Shown: positions 28,377-37,457, counted from the stretch's first letter. The stretch is 64,000 nt of DNA from Bowmanella sp. JS7-9 (GCF_004329715.1 NZ_JXSY01000026.1:1-64000); one strand, 5' to 3'. Translations and numbers: made by a program. Notes: generated by a model from the letters alone, not told the origin.

Positions 28377-28401
28377 AAAAGGCGCAGTTACTGCGCCTTT
28401 T
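28377..28401. terminator. Terminator after the DUF4097 gene
   Basis: AAAAGGCGCAG and CTGCGCCTTTT arms with a TTA loop. On the minus strand it ends the sigma/anti-sigma/DUF4097 transcript before dnaB, so dnaB needs its own promoter. Confidence 0.85.
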
Positions 28402-28415
28402 GCTAATGCTGTTGC

Positions 28416-29366
28416 TTAGCGATGTTGCAGCGTAATCTTGCCGCCCACCGTGGTGACTTTAACCCGCCCTTCACCGCTACCTGAGGTAAAGCGCAACCAT
28501 TTGGCCGGGCCGTATTTGGCTTCTTCTGTGCGATCATCAGTGAGTTTATTGATGATTCGGCCACCGTGTGAGTCTACATCGAAGCGCGCTGACACATCGT
28601 CCTGGAAGCTCAGAGTTAAATCTCCGCCCACACTTTCTGCCGCGATACGTCCGTCGGTGTCCAGTCGAAAGCGCATTTGGAAATCACCATTCACGGTTGA
28701 AGCAGACAAGTCTTTAACCCGCTCCAGATACAACTCGCCATCGCCATTTACGCTTTCGATTTTAACTTCCTGATAATCCGCGTTGACTTTGATATCGCCA
28801 TTGACGGTGTCCACCACCAGACGCTCGCCCACTGAGCCATCATCATCCAAATCGCCGTTTACACTTTCCAGTTTCACATTGCCTTTTAGCTGACGACTTT
28901 TCACGTCGCCATTGACGGTCTCTATCTGAATCTTGCCGCTTAAATCATCGGCGCGGATATCGCCGTTCACCACATCGATATCCACCCCGTTGCGCAGACC
29001 ACTTAGGGTGAAATCAGTGTTCACGCTGTCCACCTCAAGATGATTTGTCGCAGGCAGATACACCTGCAGATCATCGCCTTTAGAGTCATTGTGCCAACCC
29101 CAGCCGCGACTTTCCTTAAGCTTAATCTTGATCAGAATCTGCTTGCCTGAACGTTCGAAGATAAATTTCTCCATGCGGTCATCCAGTTCACCACTGACCC
29201 GCACCTCGTTTTTATCCCAACTGATAAATTCGACCTGACCATTAACATTCTCAAACTGCACATAACCATCCGCGGCGGCATCCAGGCTTTTATCGACTTT
29301 TTCACCTGCATAGGCCAAACCAGAACATACGCTGACTAATGCAATTACACCTTTAGTTAGTTTCAT
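28416..29366 (-). CDS. DUF4097 beta-strand-repeat exported protein
   Basis: This 316-residue protein has a signal peptide (about 1-21) and then a regular array of short beta-strand repeats built around V-N-G-D. The motif occurs about every 18-20 residues (VNGDIR, VNGDVK, VNGDLD, VNGDIK, VNGDGE, VNGDFQ, VGGDLT), as in DUF4097 adhesin-like domains that fold as a parallel beta solenoid. The ATG at 29366 is preferred over one two codons upstream because AGGA is then properly spaced. It follows an anti-sigma-like gene by 15 bases, so it probably belongs to that operon as an envelope protein under ECF sigma control. The ligand is unknown. Confidence 0.82.
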   Translation of the reverse strand: MKLTKGVIALVSVCSGLAYAGEKVDKSLDAAADGYVQFENVNGQVEFISWDKNEVRVSGELDDRMEKFIFERSGKQILIKIKLKESRGWGWHNDSKGDDLQVYLPATNHLEVDSVNTDFTLSGLRNGVDIDVVNGDIRADDLSGKIQIETVNGDVKSRQLKGNVKLESVNGDLDDDGSVGERLVVDTVNGDIKVNADYQEVKIESVNGDGELYLERVKDLSASTVNGDFQMRFRLDTDGRIAAESVGGDLTLSFQDDVSARFDVDSHGGRIINKLTDDRTEEAKYGPAKWLRFTSGSGEGRVKVTTVGGKITLQHR

Positions 29367-29381
29367 AATCATTCCTGCCTG

Positions 29382-29852
29382 TTAAATTTGCTGCCACTGA
29401 GGCGCATGAACTTTTTCAATTAAATCAATTTGTTGCTGGTGGACCTGAGTAAGCATTTTCAGCAACGCCATATTATCCGGATCTTCTTTGAGTGCTTTTT
29501 TGATCGCACTGGCCGCATCATCCAACTGCTGTAACTGTGCCTGCCAGTTATCCGTCAATGCCGGTTGCTCGGCGTATTTAACCAGTAAACTATCCACCTG
29601 CTGCTTGTGCTGACTGGATAACTGCGCCAATAAACTTTGCTGCGCGTCATCCCGTTGCTGCACCACCACAAGGGTGCCAACCAGGCCAAATAATGCGATG
29701 GCTGCGGCAATCCCATAAGGACGTTTTTTAGGCGCAACATGTGTGTCGATACCGCGCTCAATGGCCTGCCATAAATCACGTTCTGGCCGAACGTCTTTCG
29801 GTAGTGCGTCAATCTGCTGCTGCAGTTGTTGATCAAAACTTTGCTTATTCAT
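29382..29852 (-). CDS. Probable anti-sigma factor (membrane, non-zinc type)
   Basis: This 156-residue protein has a cytoplasmic N-terminal part (about 1-44, with DVRPERDLWQAIERGI), one transmembrane helix (about 46-64) and a glutamine-rich, helical periplasmic part. The topology and its position, overlapping the ECF sigma gene by 8 bases, are those of an anti-sigma factor. The HxxxCxxC zinc motif of ZAS anti-sigma factors is absent, so inhibition would rely on another fold. Function is inferred from context. Confidence 0.75.
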   Translation of the reverse strand: MNKQSFDQQLQQQIDALPKDVRPERDLWQAIERGIDTHVAPKKRPYGIAAAIALFGLVGTLVVVQQRDDAQQSLLAQLSSQHKQQVDSLLVKYAEQPALTDNWQAQLQQLDDAASAIKKALKEDPDNMALLKMLTQVHQQQIDLIEKVHAPQWQQI

Positions 29853-30423
29853 GACCCATCCACTCTTTTATCATCTGCTTGGCACGGTGAAACTGTGCCT
29901 TGCTGCTGCCTACAGCCATATTTGTCATCTGTGCAATTTCTTCGTGGCGATAACCATCGATAGCATGCAGGACAAACACGATACGGGTGCGTTCCGGTAA
30001 TCTTGCTATCCAAATCGCAAGTTTATCTTCCTGGTGATCTTCCACTTCTGGCGCCGCAACGTCGGAAATATCCACCTCTTCGCTACTAAACACACGTGAT
30101 AACCAGCTTCGCTGTTTGCGTAACTGACTGATCGCCACATTCGCCGCCACACTGTGTAGCCAGGTGCTGAACTTACTATCACCTCGAAAGTTGCTCAGCT
30201 TGTGCCACAACTGGATAAACACTTCCTGAGTCGCATCTTCCGCTAATGCACGATCCACCATCAGCCGCAAACATACGCCATACACCATGCCCAGATAGTT
30301 TTCGTATAAACGGTGAAATGCCTGTTTATCGCCTTGCTGAGCCGCACTTATCAGGGCGGCTTCAGGATCGAAACGCTGTTGGGCATCAATCACTGAGGCT
30401 GTTGAATTCAATTTTTCTTCCAC
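29845..30423 (-). CDS. ECF-type RNA polymerase sigma factor
   Basis: This 192-residue sigma factor has region 2 (about 30-95, DATQEVFIQLWHKLSNFRG and TWLHSVAANVAISQLRK) and region 4 (about 135-188, LPERTRIVFVLHAIDGYRHEEIAQMTNM). Regions 1 and 3 are missing, as usual for the ECF (group 4) family. It resembles SigW/RpoE-like ECF factors used in envelope stress. It is the first gene of a sigma, anti-sigma, DUF4097 operon and probably controls its own operon. No typical ECF promoter (AAC/GTC boxes) was recognised upstream. Confidence 0.93.
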   Translation of the reverse strand: MEEKLNSTASVIDAQQRFDPEAALISAAQQGDKQAFHRLYENYLGMVYGVCLRLMVDRALAEDATQEVFIQLWHKLSNFRGDSKFSTWLHSVAANVAISQLRKQRSWLSRVFSSEEVDISDVAAPEVEDHQEDKLAIWIARLPERTRIVFVLHAIDGYRHEEIAQMTNMAVGSSKAQFHRAKQMIKEWMGHE

Positions 30424-30496
30424 TGAATGACGTTCTTGTTGAGTTAGTCGCGGGCTACCCTAGCAAGGTTTACAGACAAGAAAAATTATTTTTGAA

Positions 30497-30518
30497 AAAG
30501 GCGGAGAATTCCGCCTTT
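30497..30518 (-). terminator. Terminator of the PAS-GGDEF-EAL gene
   Basis: AAAGGCGGA and TCCGCCTTT arms with a GAAT loop; on the minus strand the stem is followed by a T-rich tract, directly after the gene ending at 30521. Confidence 0.82.
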
Positions 30519-30520
30519 GA

Positions 30521-32602
30521 TTAGTGCGAATTAACGCACAAATTAGTACTGATATACGTTTGCATCGCATCAATCGGCATCGGCTTGGCGTACAAATATC
30601 CCTGACTAAAGGCACAGCCCTCTTGCAGTAAAAATTCATGTTGCTCGGCAGTTTCCACCCCTTCCGCAATCACCCGCAAATTCACCGCATCGCCGAGCTT
30701 AAGAATCGCACGGGCGATTTCAATATCATTAGTTTCGTGAGGGATCTCACTCACGAATGAGCGATCCAGTTTCAGCCGGGTGATTGGCAGGCGTTTCAGG
30801 TAAGACAATGAAGAATAGCCGGTACCGAAATCATCGATGGCGATGCCGACGCCTAGTTCACGCAAGGCTTGTAACTGAGCAATGGCAAATTCACTTTGAT
30901 GCATAACGAAACTTTCTGTCAGCTCCAGCGTGATGCGCTGAGGTTCACAGCCCGTTTCGGCAAAAATAGCCGCAACCCGTTCGACGAAGTCCGTTTGCAA
31001 TACCTGTTTGCCCGACACGTTAACTGCCAGAAATTGCAAGGGAACGCCATTTTGTATCCACTGCTGCATTTGCATGCAGGATTGCTGCAACACCCATTCG
31101 CCCAGGGGCACGATCAAATTACTTTCCTCGGCCAGCGATATAAATTTATCTGGTGGTATAAAACCCCGCTTAGGATGCTGCCAGCGCAATAATACTTCCG
31201 CCCCGACGCAGCGCCCGCAACTGAGATCAATCACCGGCTGGAAGTAAAGTTCCAACTCAGTCTCTTCCAGCGCGCGGCGTAAATCAGCAGTGAGTGCCAC
31301 CCGCTCCTGCACATATTCAGTCATGCTGTGGTTATAAAACTCGACCCTATTGCGGCCCGCCTCTTTGGCTTTGTACATTGCCATATCGCCGTTTTTTAAT
31401 AAGGTCTCACTGTCGTCGCCGTCATCCGGGTAACAAGCAATACCTATACTGGCGGACACAAACAACTCTGTTTCACCCACCAAAATGGGGACCGCCAGTT
31501 CAGATAGTAACTTTTGCGCCAGCGTCGCGGCGGCACGATGCTCTGACAAGTTTTCCATCAGGATAAGAAATTCATCGCCGCTTAATCGCGCTACGGTGTC
31601 GCTTTCCCGCACGGTCGCTTTCAAACGTTCAGCCACACTGCAAAGCAACTGATCTCCATAGCTATGCCCATAGGTGTCGTTGATTTGCTTAAAATTATCC
31701 AAATCGATAAACATCAACGCAAAACGTTGCTGCTCGCGCTTGGACTTATCCAGTGCATGGGCAAAGCGATCCATAAACAAAATTCTGTTTGGCAAAGAGG
31801 TCAGTACATCATAATGAGCCAGGTAGTAAATCCGCTCCTGCGAAGACTTTTGCTCACTGATGTCATACATAGTGACTAAGTACTTTTCCAGCGACCCATC
31901 AAGCCTGTATAAAGCGGTGACACTCAGCCAGAGTGGGATAACCCGACCGTCACGATGACGATTCCAGACTTCACCCTGCCAACGGCCATTTTGATTGGTT
32001 TGAGTCCAAATCGTTGAAAAATCTTCGGTCTTTTGTCTTGCTGCTTTAAGCATGGAGACTGGCTGATTCAATACGCTGGCGCCGGAAAAGCCCATGATCC
32101 GCTCAAACGCGGCGTTGACTTTAACAATTTTCAGGTGCTCATTGAGGATCAGAATCCCATCCAGCGTATTTGAAAACACATTCGCAGCCAGACGCAGTTC
32201 TTCTTCTGCGTGTTTGCGGTAAGAAATATCCGTCACCATTACCACCACACCATCATCTCCGGCGGAGACAGGCGCTAGCGCAACTTCAACGGGAAACTCG
32301 TGGCCATTCTTATGCAAGGCAAATAGTTCACGCCCATCCCCCATACTGCGATTTACCGGATTACGTGAATATTTTTTACGGAGATATAAATGCGAGCTGC
32401 GAAAGCGCTCTGGCAACAGCGTTTCAAGCGGTTGCCCTTCCAACTCTTGCTGGGTATAGCCAAACACCAATTCCGAACGCGGATTACAGATACGGATAAG
32501 GCCATTGCCGCCGACGACTAATATCGCTTCGGGCATCACCGCCATCACCTGACGGACTTGTTCATCACTCTGGCCATTGGCTATCAAAAGATTACTTTCC
32601 AT
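30521..32602 (-). CDS. PAS-PAS-GGDEF-EAL cyclic-di-GMP turnover protein
   Basis: This 693-residue protein has two PAS sensor domains (about 16-120 and 135-250), then GGDEF (about 262-420) and EAL (about 435-688). No transmembrane segment is present, so sensing is cytosolic. The GGDEF signature is SGDEF and an RxxD inhibitory site (RESD) lies just upstream, so the cyclase is probably active and product-inhibited. The EAL domain keeps VNVSG, LELTES, DDFGTGYSS and AEGVE with EVL at the first motif, so phosphodiesterase activity is also plausible. The net direction cannot be predicted. It stands alone between the ECF operon and the ribosomal operon. Confidence 0.92.
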   Translation of the reverse strand: MESNLLIANGQSDEQVRQVMAVMPEAILVVGGNGLIRICNPRSELVFGYTQQELEGQPLETLLPERFRSSHLYLRKKYSRNPVNRSMGDGRELFALHKNGHEFPVEVALAPVSAGDDGVVVMVTDISYRKHAEEELRLAANVFSNTLDGILILNEHLKIVKVNAAFERIMGFSGASVLNQPVSMLKAARQKTEDFSTIWTQTNQNGRWQGEVWNRHRDGRVIPLWLSVTALYRLDGSLEKYLVTMYDISEQKSSQERIYYLAHYDVLTSLPNRILFMDRFAHALDKSKREQQRFALMFIDLDNFKQINDTYGHSYGDQLLCSVAERLKATVRESDTVARLSGDEFLILMENLSEHRAAATLAQKLLSELAVPILVGETELFVSASIGIACYPDDGDDSETLLKNGDMAMYKAKEAGRNRVEFYNHSMTEYVQERVALTADLRRALEETELELYFQPVIDLSCGRCVGAEVLLRWQHPKRGFIPPDKFISLAEESNLIVPLGEWVLQQSCMQMQQWIQNGVPLQFLAVNVSGKQVLQTDFVERVAAIFAETGCEPQRITLELTESFVMHQSEFAIAQLQALRELGVGIAIDDFGTGYSSLSYLKRLPITRLKLDRSFVSEIPHETNDIEIARAILKLGDAVNLRVIAEGVETAEQHEFLLQEGCAFSQGYLYAKPMPIDAMQTYISTNLCVNSH

Positions 32603-32809
32603 TTCCTATTACTCTAAGGCCCTCAACAAAAACACATATACCACTTGGCATTTGGTTAAAAGCACTGCTGCCCTGCACAACCGAGTCATTGCGTTACTCT
32701 ATGGCGTGTAACCGACTCGTTGAAAGCTAAGCGTAGTGCAAATTCGAAGCTGGAGAGGAAATAATCAATTTTGTAAGAAATATCCGATTGAGGCGATCTT
32801 GAGACAAAA

Positions 32810-32834
32810 AAAACACCGCACTAGGCGGTGTTTT
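32810..32834 (-). terminator. Terminator of the rpsF-rpsR-rplI operon
   Basis: AAAACACCGC and GCGGTGTTTT arms with an ACTAG loop, followed on the minus strand by further T, 20 bases after the rplI stop. Confidence 0.9.
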
Positions 32835-32854
32835 CTTGATACCGGAAAGGTAAC

Positions 32855-33307
32855 TTACGCTTCTGCGATAACAACTACTTTGATAGTTGCTACAACGTCA
32901 GAGTGCAGTTGCACGTCCAGTTCAAATTCGCCAGTTTCGCGAATTGTACCGTTAGGCATTTTAACTTCTGACTTAGTCACAGCTACACCAGCAGCAGTGA
33001 TTGCATCAGCAACGTCACGCGTGCCAACAGAACCGAACAGTTTACCTTCGTCACCAGCAGGTGCAGCAATTGTTACTTCAGCCAGCTCAGCGATTTTCGC
33101 TGCTTTAGCTTCTGCAGCCGCTAACGCGTCAGCCAGTTTGGCTTCCAGTTCTGCACGACGTGCTTCGAACTTTTCAACGTTAACTTTAGTTGCAGGAACT
33201 GCTTTACCCTGTGGGAACAGGAAGTTACGTGCGTAACCAGATTTCACAGAAACCTGATCTCCCAGGCCGCCCAGGTTGGCGACTTTGTCTAGTAGAATGA
33301 TATCCAT
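32855..33307 (-). CDS. rplI: 50S ribosomal protein L9
   Basis: L9 binds 23S rRNA and spans the 50S surface. The 150-residue protein has the N-terminal signature [19 protein letters not shown] and [13 protein letters not shown] (about 24-36), a long connecting helix (about 45-75) rich in Ala and Glu, and the C-terminal domain. It is the last gene of the operon. Usual partner dnaB is not next to it here. Confidence 0.98.
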   Translation of the reverse strand: MDIILLDKVANLGGLGDQVSVKSGYARNFLFPQGKAVPATKVNVEKFEARRAELEAKLADALAAAEAKAAKIAELAEVTIAAPAGDEGKLFGSVGTRDVADAITAAGVAVTKSEVKMPNGTIRETGEFELDVQLHSDVVATIKVVVIAEA

Positions 33308-33336
33308 CGATGCTACCTCTTAATTATCGCCAACAA

Positions 33337-33564
33337 TTACTTGTGTGAATCAGTGTATGGCAACAGAGCCAGGAAGCGCGCGCGCTTGATGGCAGTTGAC
33401 AATTGACGCTGATACTTAGCACTGGTGCCAGTGATACGGCTAGGAACGATTTTGCCATTCTCAGTGATGTAGTTTTTCAGCAGAGAAGTGTCTTTGTAAT
33501 CGATTTCTTGCACGCCTTCAGCTGAGAAACGGCAGAATTTACGACGTCTGAAAAAACGAGCCAT
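33337..33564 (-). CDS. rpsR: 30S ribosomal protein S18
   Basis: This 75-residue protein is the standard S18 ([19 protein letters not shown], then [20 protein letters not shown]), which pairs with S6 on the 30S platform. The gene is 14 bases after rpsF. priB, present at this position in enterobacteria, is absent. Confidence 0.98.
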   Translation of the reverse strand: MARFFRRRKFCRFSAEGVQEIDYKDTSLLKNYITENGKIVPSRITGTSAKYQRQLSTAIKRARFLALLPYTDSHK

Positions 33565-33578
33565 GGTGAATTCTCCTA

Positions 33579-33965
33579 TTATTCTGCAGCGTCAGCAGAT
33601 ACTTCTGCTGGCTTTTCTGCGCGTTTTTCACGACGCTCTTCACGAGCGCTTTCTTTAGCCATTGGAGAGGCTTCAGTTACCGCGCCTTTAGTGCGGATAA
33701 CCATGTTACGCAGGATGATGTCGTTGAAACGGAAAGCAGTTTCGAGTTCTTCGATTGCTTCAGCAGAGGCTTCAGCGTTGATCAGAACATAGTGTGCTTT
33801 GTGCAGTTTTTCGATTGGGTAAGCCAGTTGACGGCGGCCCCAGTCTTCCAGACGAGTGATAGAACCACCGTCCTTCGTGATAATACCAGTATAACGCTCG
33901 ATCATACCTGGTACCTGCTCGCTTTGATCCGGATGGACCATAAATACGATTTCGTAATGACGCAT
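33579..33965 (-). CDS. rpsF: 30S ribosomal protein S6
   Basis: This 128-residue S6 begins [19 protein letters not shown] and has the ferredoxin-like fold of the family. The C-terminal tail is long and charged (after residue 100), with Lys, Glu and Ala, similar to E. coli S6, which is extended by glutamates. It is the first gene of the operon; a possible autoregulatory leader lies upstream. Confidence 0.97.
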   Translation of the reverse strand: MRHYEIVFMVHPDQSEQVPGMIERYTGIITKDGGSITRLEDWGRRQLAYPIEKLHKAHYVLINAEASAEAIEELETAFRFNDIILRNMVIRTKGAVTEASPMAKESAREERREKRAEKPAEVSADAAE

Positions 33966-34058
33966 AATAGCTCCTTACGGTTGTAGCCTCTTCAGCACAG
34001 CCAAATCACTGGTGGAGGCAAGGAACAAAATTGGGTTTAGGCTGTTTTAAGGCGGCGA
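33966..34058 (-). promoter_or_regulatory. Possible S6:S18 autoregulatory leader
   Basis: On the minus strand, GCCTC (34019-34015) and GAGGC (33990-33986) can pair around a loop of 24 bases, followed by ACAACCGTAAGGAG before the rpsF ATG. Known S6:S18 leader RNAs also have a stem with a CCG-containing single-stranded part near the start. The match is by eye and weak. Confidence 0.35.
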
Positions 34059-34087
34059 AGTGTATAGAAATCCGCCGCTTAACACAA
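34059..34087 (-). promoter_or_regulatory. Possible promoter of the rpsF operon
   Basis: TTGTGT and TACACT are spaced by 17 bases on the minus strand. They lie inside a GC-rich inverted repeat (AAGCGGCG ... CGCCGCCTT, 34051-34080), which might instead be the terminator of the upstream transporter gene. Confidence 0.4.
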
Positions 34088-34112
34088 GCATTTCCTGTGA
34101 CAATAACCTTGA

Positions 34113-34985
34113 TCAGGCCAGTACCATCACCGCAACCCCGACCAGCGCCAATAAAGACCAGCCAGCCGTGTGACGATTGACCGGCTCACCGAGTATTTTG
34201 GCGACGCCCAGCGATAGCACCACACTGGTCGCGAACAGGGTTTGCACCACTGCGGCTTTGGCGTTTTGCAGTGCAAGCATTTGCAAAAACAGCGCGGCAA
34301 ACGTGCCGACCACAGTCGCCCAGAAAAACGTAATCCAGGTCTTGCGTAGGTTATTGGTCACGGGTAGCCAGGCTTTGCGTTGCCACAGCATCAACAACAC
34401 AATAATGACGATCCCGCCGAACAGTCGTTGGGCACTGGCATTGGCCGGATCGATGCCCGTACGGGTCAGTACATCGCGGCTGATTACCGCACCGACGGCC
34501 TGACACAACGCAGCCAATGCCGCATATACATAACCCGTCAATTCAAACAGGTGCATTTGCGCGCGCTTTTGGACTTTCACCACCATATCTACCGACAGGA
34601 TCACCAACGCGACACCCAGCCATTGCTGCCAGGTTAACCATTCATTGATCCAGGCCAGAGCTATCAGCGCAGTAAAGATGGGCGCCAAGGTTTCCACCAC
34701 CAGAATGGATTGACTGTCACCGATTTTATTCAGACTCTGAAAGAAAAACGTATCGCCCAGACCGATACCAATCGCCCCGGATAGTGCCAACCACAGCATA
34801 TCGTTAGTCGATAGCGTAACAGTTGGTAACGCAAACCAAATCAGCGGCAACAGGATCACCAGTGCCGCAATGCCTTTCCATAAATTTAGGGATAATGGCG
34901 AGAAGCTGCTGCCCAGCACACGAAATAAACGAGCGGCCACAGCCCAGCACAGCGCGGTCGACAGCGCTGCGATTTCACCTGTCAT
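34113..34985 (-). CDS. DMT-superfamily (EamA) transporter
   Basis: This 290-residue inner-membrane protein has about ten transmembrane helices arranged as two EamA repeats (about 5-135 and 150-288), the usual layout of drug/metabolite transporters. The substrate cannot be read from sequence. It follows the serine hydrolase gene on the same strand with three bases between them, so the two are probably co-transcribed. Confidence 0.87.
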   Translation of the reverse strand: MTGEIAALSTALCWAVAARLFRVLGSSFSPLSLNLWKGIAALVILLPLIWFALPTVTLSTNDMLWLALSGAIGIGLGDTFFFQSLNKIGDSQSILVVETLAPIFTALIALAWINEWLTWQQWLGVALVILSVDMVVKVQKRAQMHLFELTGYVYAALAALCQAVGAVISRDVLTRTGIDPANASAQRLFGGIVIIVLLMLWQRKAWLPVTNNLRKTWITFFWATVVGTFAALFLQMLALQNAKAAVVQTLFATSVVLSLGVAKILGEPVNRHTAGWSLLALVGVAVMVLA

Positions 34986-34988
34986 AGA

Positions 34989-36200
34989 TTACTCCGAATA
35001 GTATTGACTGATGGCGCGAAACAGCGCCTGATGTTTGTCCTGCCAGCGCAGAGACTGGTCATTATACCTGTGATTCGCCGAGGTTTTCACGATCACAATG
35101 TGTTTATCCGGGTCGATAACGATATATTGACCGTAAATCCCCTGCCCCTGATATTCATCGTCTCGTCCGTCCGGCAGCCACCATTGATAGCCGTAGCCAT
35201 ATTTGTGTTTTGAGGCCGGGTTATCACCCGGTTGCAGATGCGGGGCATCCGCAGTCACAGAATCGTGTATCCAATGAGACGGCACGATCTGCAGGCCATC
35301 ACGTTGGCCGTTATGCAGGTAGAGTAAGCCGAAGCGCGCGTAATCACGCAATGTGACATTTAAGCCCCCCAGCGCCAGCTCCATACCGGTAAAGTCAGTC
35401 AAATAATAGGCCTGACTGGCCATACCGGCTGGTTGCCAGATTTTTTCCTGCAAGTATTCGGTCAGTGGCTTGCCGGTCGCATTCACCAGCACCATGCCCA
35501 GTACCTGGGTGTCTATGCTGACATACTGATTATACGTACCTGGCTCAAACTCACGTTGTAGAGTCGTAGCAAACTCATTAAATGGTTGCCCCAATGCGAC
35601 TGTGCGCGAAAAACGATTAATATCTGAGAAAAAATCGCCATAATCTTCATTGAACCCCACGCCAGAAGACATCTGTAATACATCTTTGATGCGCACACCG
35701 TCATAGCCTGAGCCTTTCAGCTCTGGTGCATATCGGGTCACAGGCTCTTCGATGCTGCCAATGGCGCCTTCCTCCACTGCAATCCCAATCAACGCAGATA
35801 AAAATGACTTTGCCAGCGAAAAAGACATATGGGTTGAGTCGTCACTCATCCCCTGCCAGTAGTGTTCATACAATATTTGCGCATCTTTGAGCACGATAAG
35901 GCCCGTTGTGCGACTGTCAGCCAGAAACGCCTGGGTATCCAGCATATGCCCGTCAAATTCAAATTGCGCGGGTAACTCCGCTAATGCAGGTGTTAATAGC
36001 TGTGGATTGCTAGAAGGCTGTAACACCTTGGTGGGAAACGCGTCTTCCATATGCAGGAAGTTATTAACGATTTTGTCTTCGTCATACAGGGTGACGACTT
36101 TGTACAGGCGCACCAGCAGTGGCCATTGCCACGCCACGTAACAAGCGCCAATAACTAACACCAACAGGCCAATTCGCGACCATCTGAACCCCGACTGCAT
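34989..36200 (-). CDS. Beta-lactamase-fold serine hydrolase, membrane-anchored
   Basis: This 403-residue protein has an N-terminal membrane anchor (about 9-28) and a periplasmic class C beta-lactamase/penicillin-binding fold. The active-site SLAK is at 128-131, preceded by HMSF, and the later YGYQWW and GIYGQYIVIDP segments form the third motif region. Members include esterases, amidases and D-aminopeptidases; true beta-lactamase activity is not implied. It is upstream of and close to the EamA transporter gene. Confidence 0.87.
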   Translation of the reverse strand: MQSGFRWSRIGLLVLVIGACYVAWQWPLLVRLYKVVTLYDEDKIVNNFLHMEDAFPTKVLQPSSNPQLLTPALAELPAQFEFDGHMLDTQAFLADSRTTGLIVLKDAQILYEHYWQGMSDDSTHMSFSLAKSFLSALIGIAVEEGAIGSIEEPVTRYAPELKGSGYDGVRIKDVLQMSSGVGFNEDYGDFFSDINRFSRTVALGQPFNEFATTLQREFEPGTYNQYVSIDTQVLGMVLVNATGKPLTEYLQEKIWQPAGMASQAYYLTDFTGMELALGGLNVTLRDYARFGLLYLHNGQRDGLQIVPSHWIHDSVTADAPHLQPGDNPASKHKYGYGYQWWLPDGRDDEYQGQGIYGQYIVIDPDKHIVIVKTSANHRYNDQSLRWQDKHQALFRAISQYYSE

Positions 36201-36251
36201 ACCACATCCCTTTTTTAAAATTTTTTATTTCTTGCCTATAAATGCCTGGCC

Positions 36252-37361
36252 TCAGAGTAACACTAAATCATCACGATGCAGAGCTACTGCCTGCTGGCTA
36301 TATCCCAGTACGGTGGCGATTCGCTGGCTGTGCAATCCTTTTATTTGCTGTAATTCAGCACTGGAATAGGCGCTTAACCCTCTTGCCACCAACTGCTTAC
36401 CGAGACACACATCCACCGCATCCCCCGCATTGAACTTGCCCTCAACGCCAATAATCCCGGCCGGAAGCAAGGAAGCGCCGCGCTCTTTAAGCGCATTATG
36501 TGCGCCTTCGTCGATCAGTATTTGTCCCTGCGCCTTTAACGAATGTTTTAACCAATGTTTCTTGGCGCTGGCAATACTTTGCTGCGGTAACACGCGGGTA
36601 CCTGCTGTCTGCCCTCGGGCGAGCGCGGCCAGCGCTTGTTCATTCTGGCCATTGCAAATAAAGGTTTGAATGCCTTGTGCACTGGCTTTTTGCGCTGCCT
36701 GCAATTTGCTTAACATGCCACCTGTGCCAACTCCACTGCTACTGCCCCCCGCCATTGCCAGCGTTGACTCTGTGATCTGTGTCAGTTCGGCCAGCAGACG
36801 GGCATCGCTGTGACTACGCGGATCTTTATCAAATACACCCTCCACATCAGTGCAAATGACCAGCGTATCCGCATCGGCAACCAAGGCGACCTGGGCGGCC
36901 AGGTTGTCGTTATCGCCAAACTTAAGTTCTTCTGTGGCAACCGTATCGTTCTCATTGACGATGGGCAGGACCCCATTATCCAGCAGCTCGCGCAGGGTAT
37001 TTTTGATATTCAGATAACGGGCACGGCTGGCAATATCCTGATGGGTTAACAGAATTTGCGCACAGGGAAAATCAAATAACCTTGCCCAGTTGGCCATCAT
37101 CCTGGTTTGTCCAACCGCCGCCATGGCCTGCTTGCCGGCCAGACTGAGTGGGGCATGGTGTGCAATCGCATTACGCCCCGCCGCTACCGAGCCGGAAGAC
37201 ACCAAAATAACCTGTTTGTCTTGGTGGCGCGCGGCAATAATGAAGCGCGCGATGGCGAGTAAGTGCTCCGTCTTACAGCCATTTCCATCGGGTGAAATCA
37301 GCGCACTTCCAACCTTGATAACCACACGTTGCCATGCAAATTGCGCTTTTTCCACGAACAA
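36252..37361 (-). CDS. proB: Glutamate 5-kinase ProB
   Basis: ProB phosphorylates glutamate to gamma-glutamyl phosphate, the first step of proline synthesis, and is feedback-inhibited by proline. The 369-residue protein has the amino-acid kinase domain (VIKVGSALI near 14, ILVSSGSVAAGRNAI near 52, NENDTVATEELKFGDND near 138, GTGGMLSKLQAA near 215) and a C-terminal PUA domain (about 278-365). proA is not adjacent, unlike in E. coli. The gene is divergent from the acyltransferase pair. Confidence 0.96.
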   Translation of the reverse strand: MFVEKAQFAWQRVVIKVGSALISPDGNGCKTEHLLAIARFIIAARHQDKQVILVSSGSVAAGRNAIAHHAPLSLAGKQAMAAVGQTRMMANWARLFDFPCAQILLTHQDIASRARYLNIKNTLRELLDNGVLPIVNENDTVATEELKFGDNDNLAAQVALVADADTLVICTDVEGVFDKDPRSHSDARLLAELTQITESTLAMAGGSSSGVGTGGMLSKLQAAQKASAQGIQTFICNGQNEQALAALARGQTAGTRVLPQQSIASAKKHWLKHSLKAQGQILIDEGAHNALKERGASLLPAGIIGVEGKFNAGDAVDVCLGKQLVARGLSAYSSAELQQIKGLHSQRIATVLGYSQQAVALHRDDLVLL

Positions 37362-37457
37362 TCCTGCCTATTAATGGATGAAATTTGTCAACAATGTGCA
37401 TTAAAATACGCGCTTGTGACTTGGATAAGCAATAAGCAAACGGGTATTTAATTGCAC

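Noticed and set aside
28416-29366. Repeats that could look like a DNA repeat array or CRISPR
   Set aside because: The periodicity is of protein VNGD motifs; the DNA copies are degenerate and inside an open frame.
34989-36200. Antibiotic-resistance beta-lactamase
   Set aside because: The fold has SLAK but lacks features that would separate a lactamase from the many esterases and peptidases of the family, and it is membrane-anchored.
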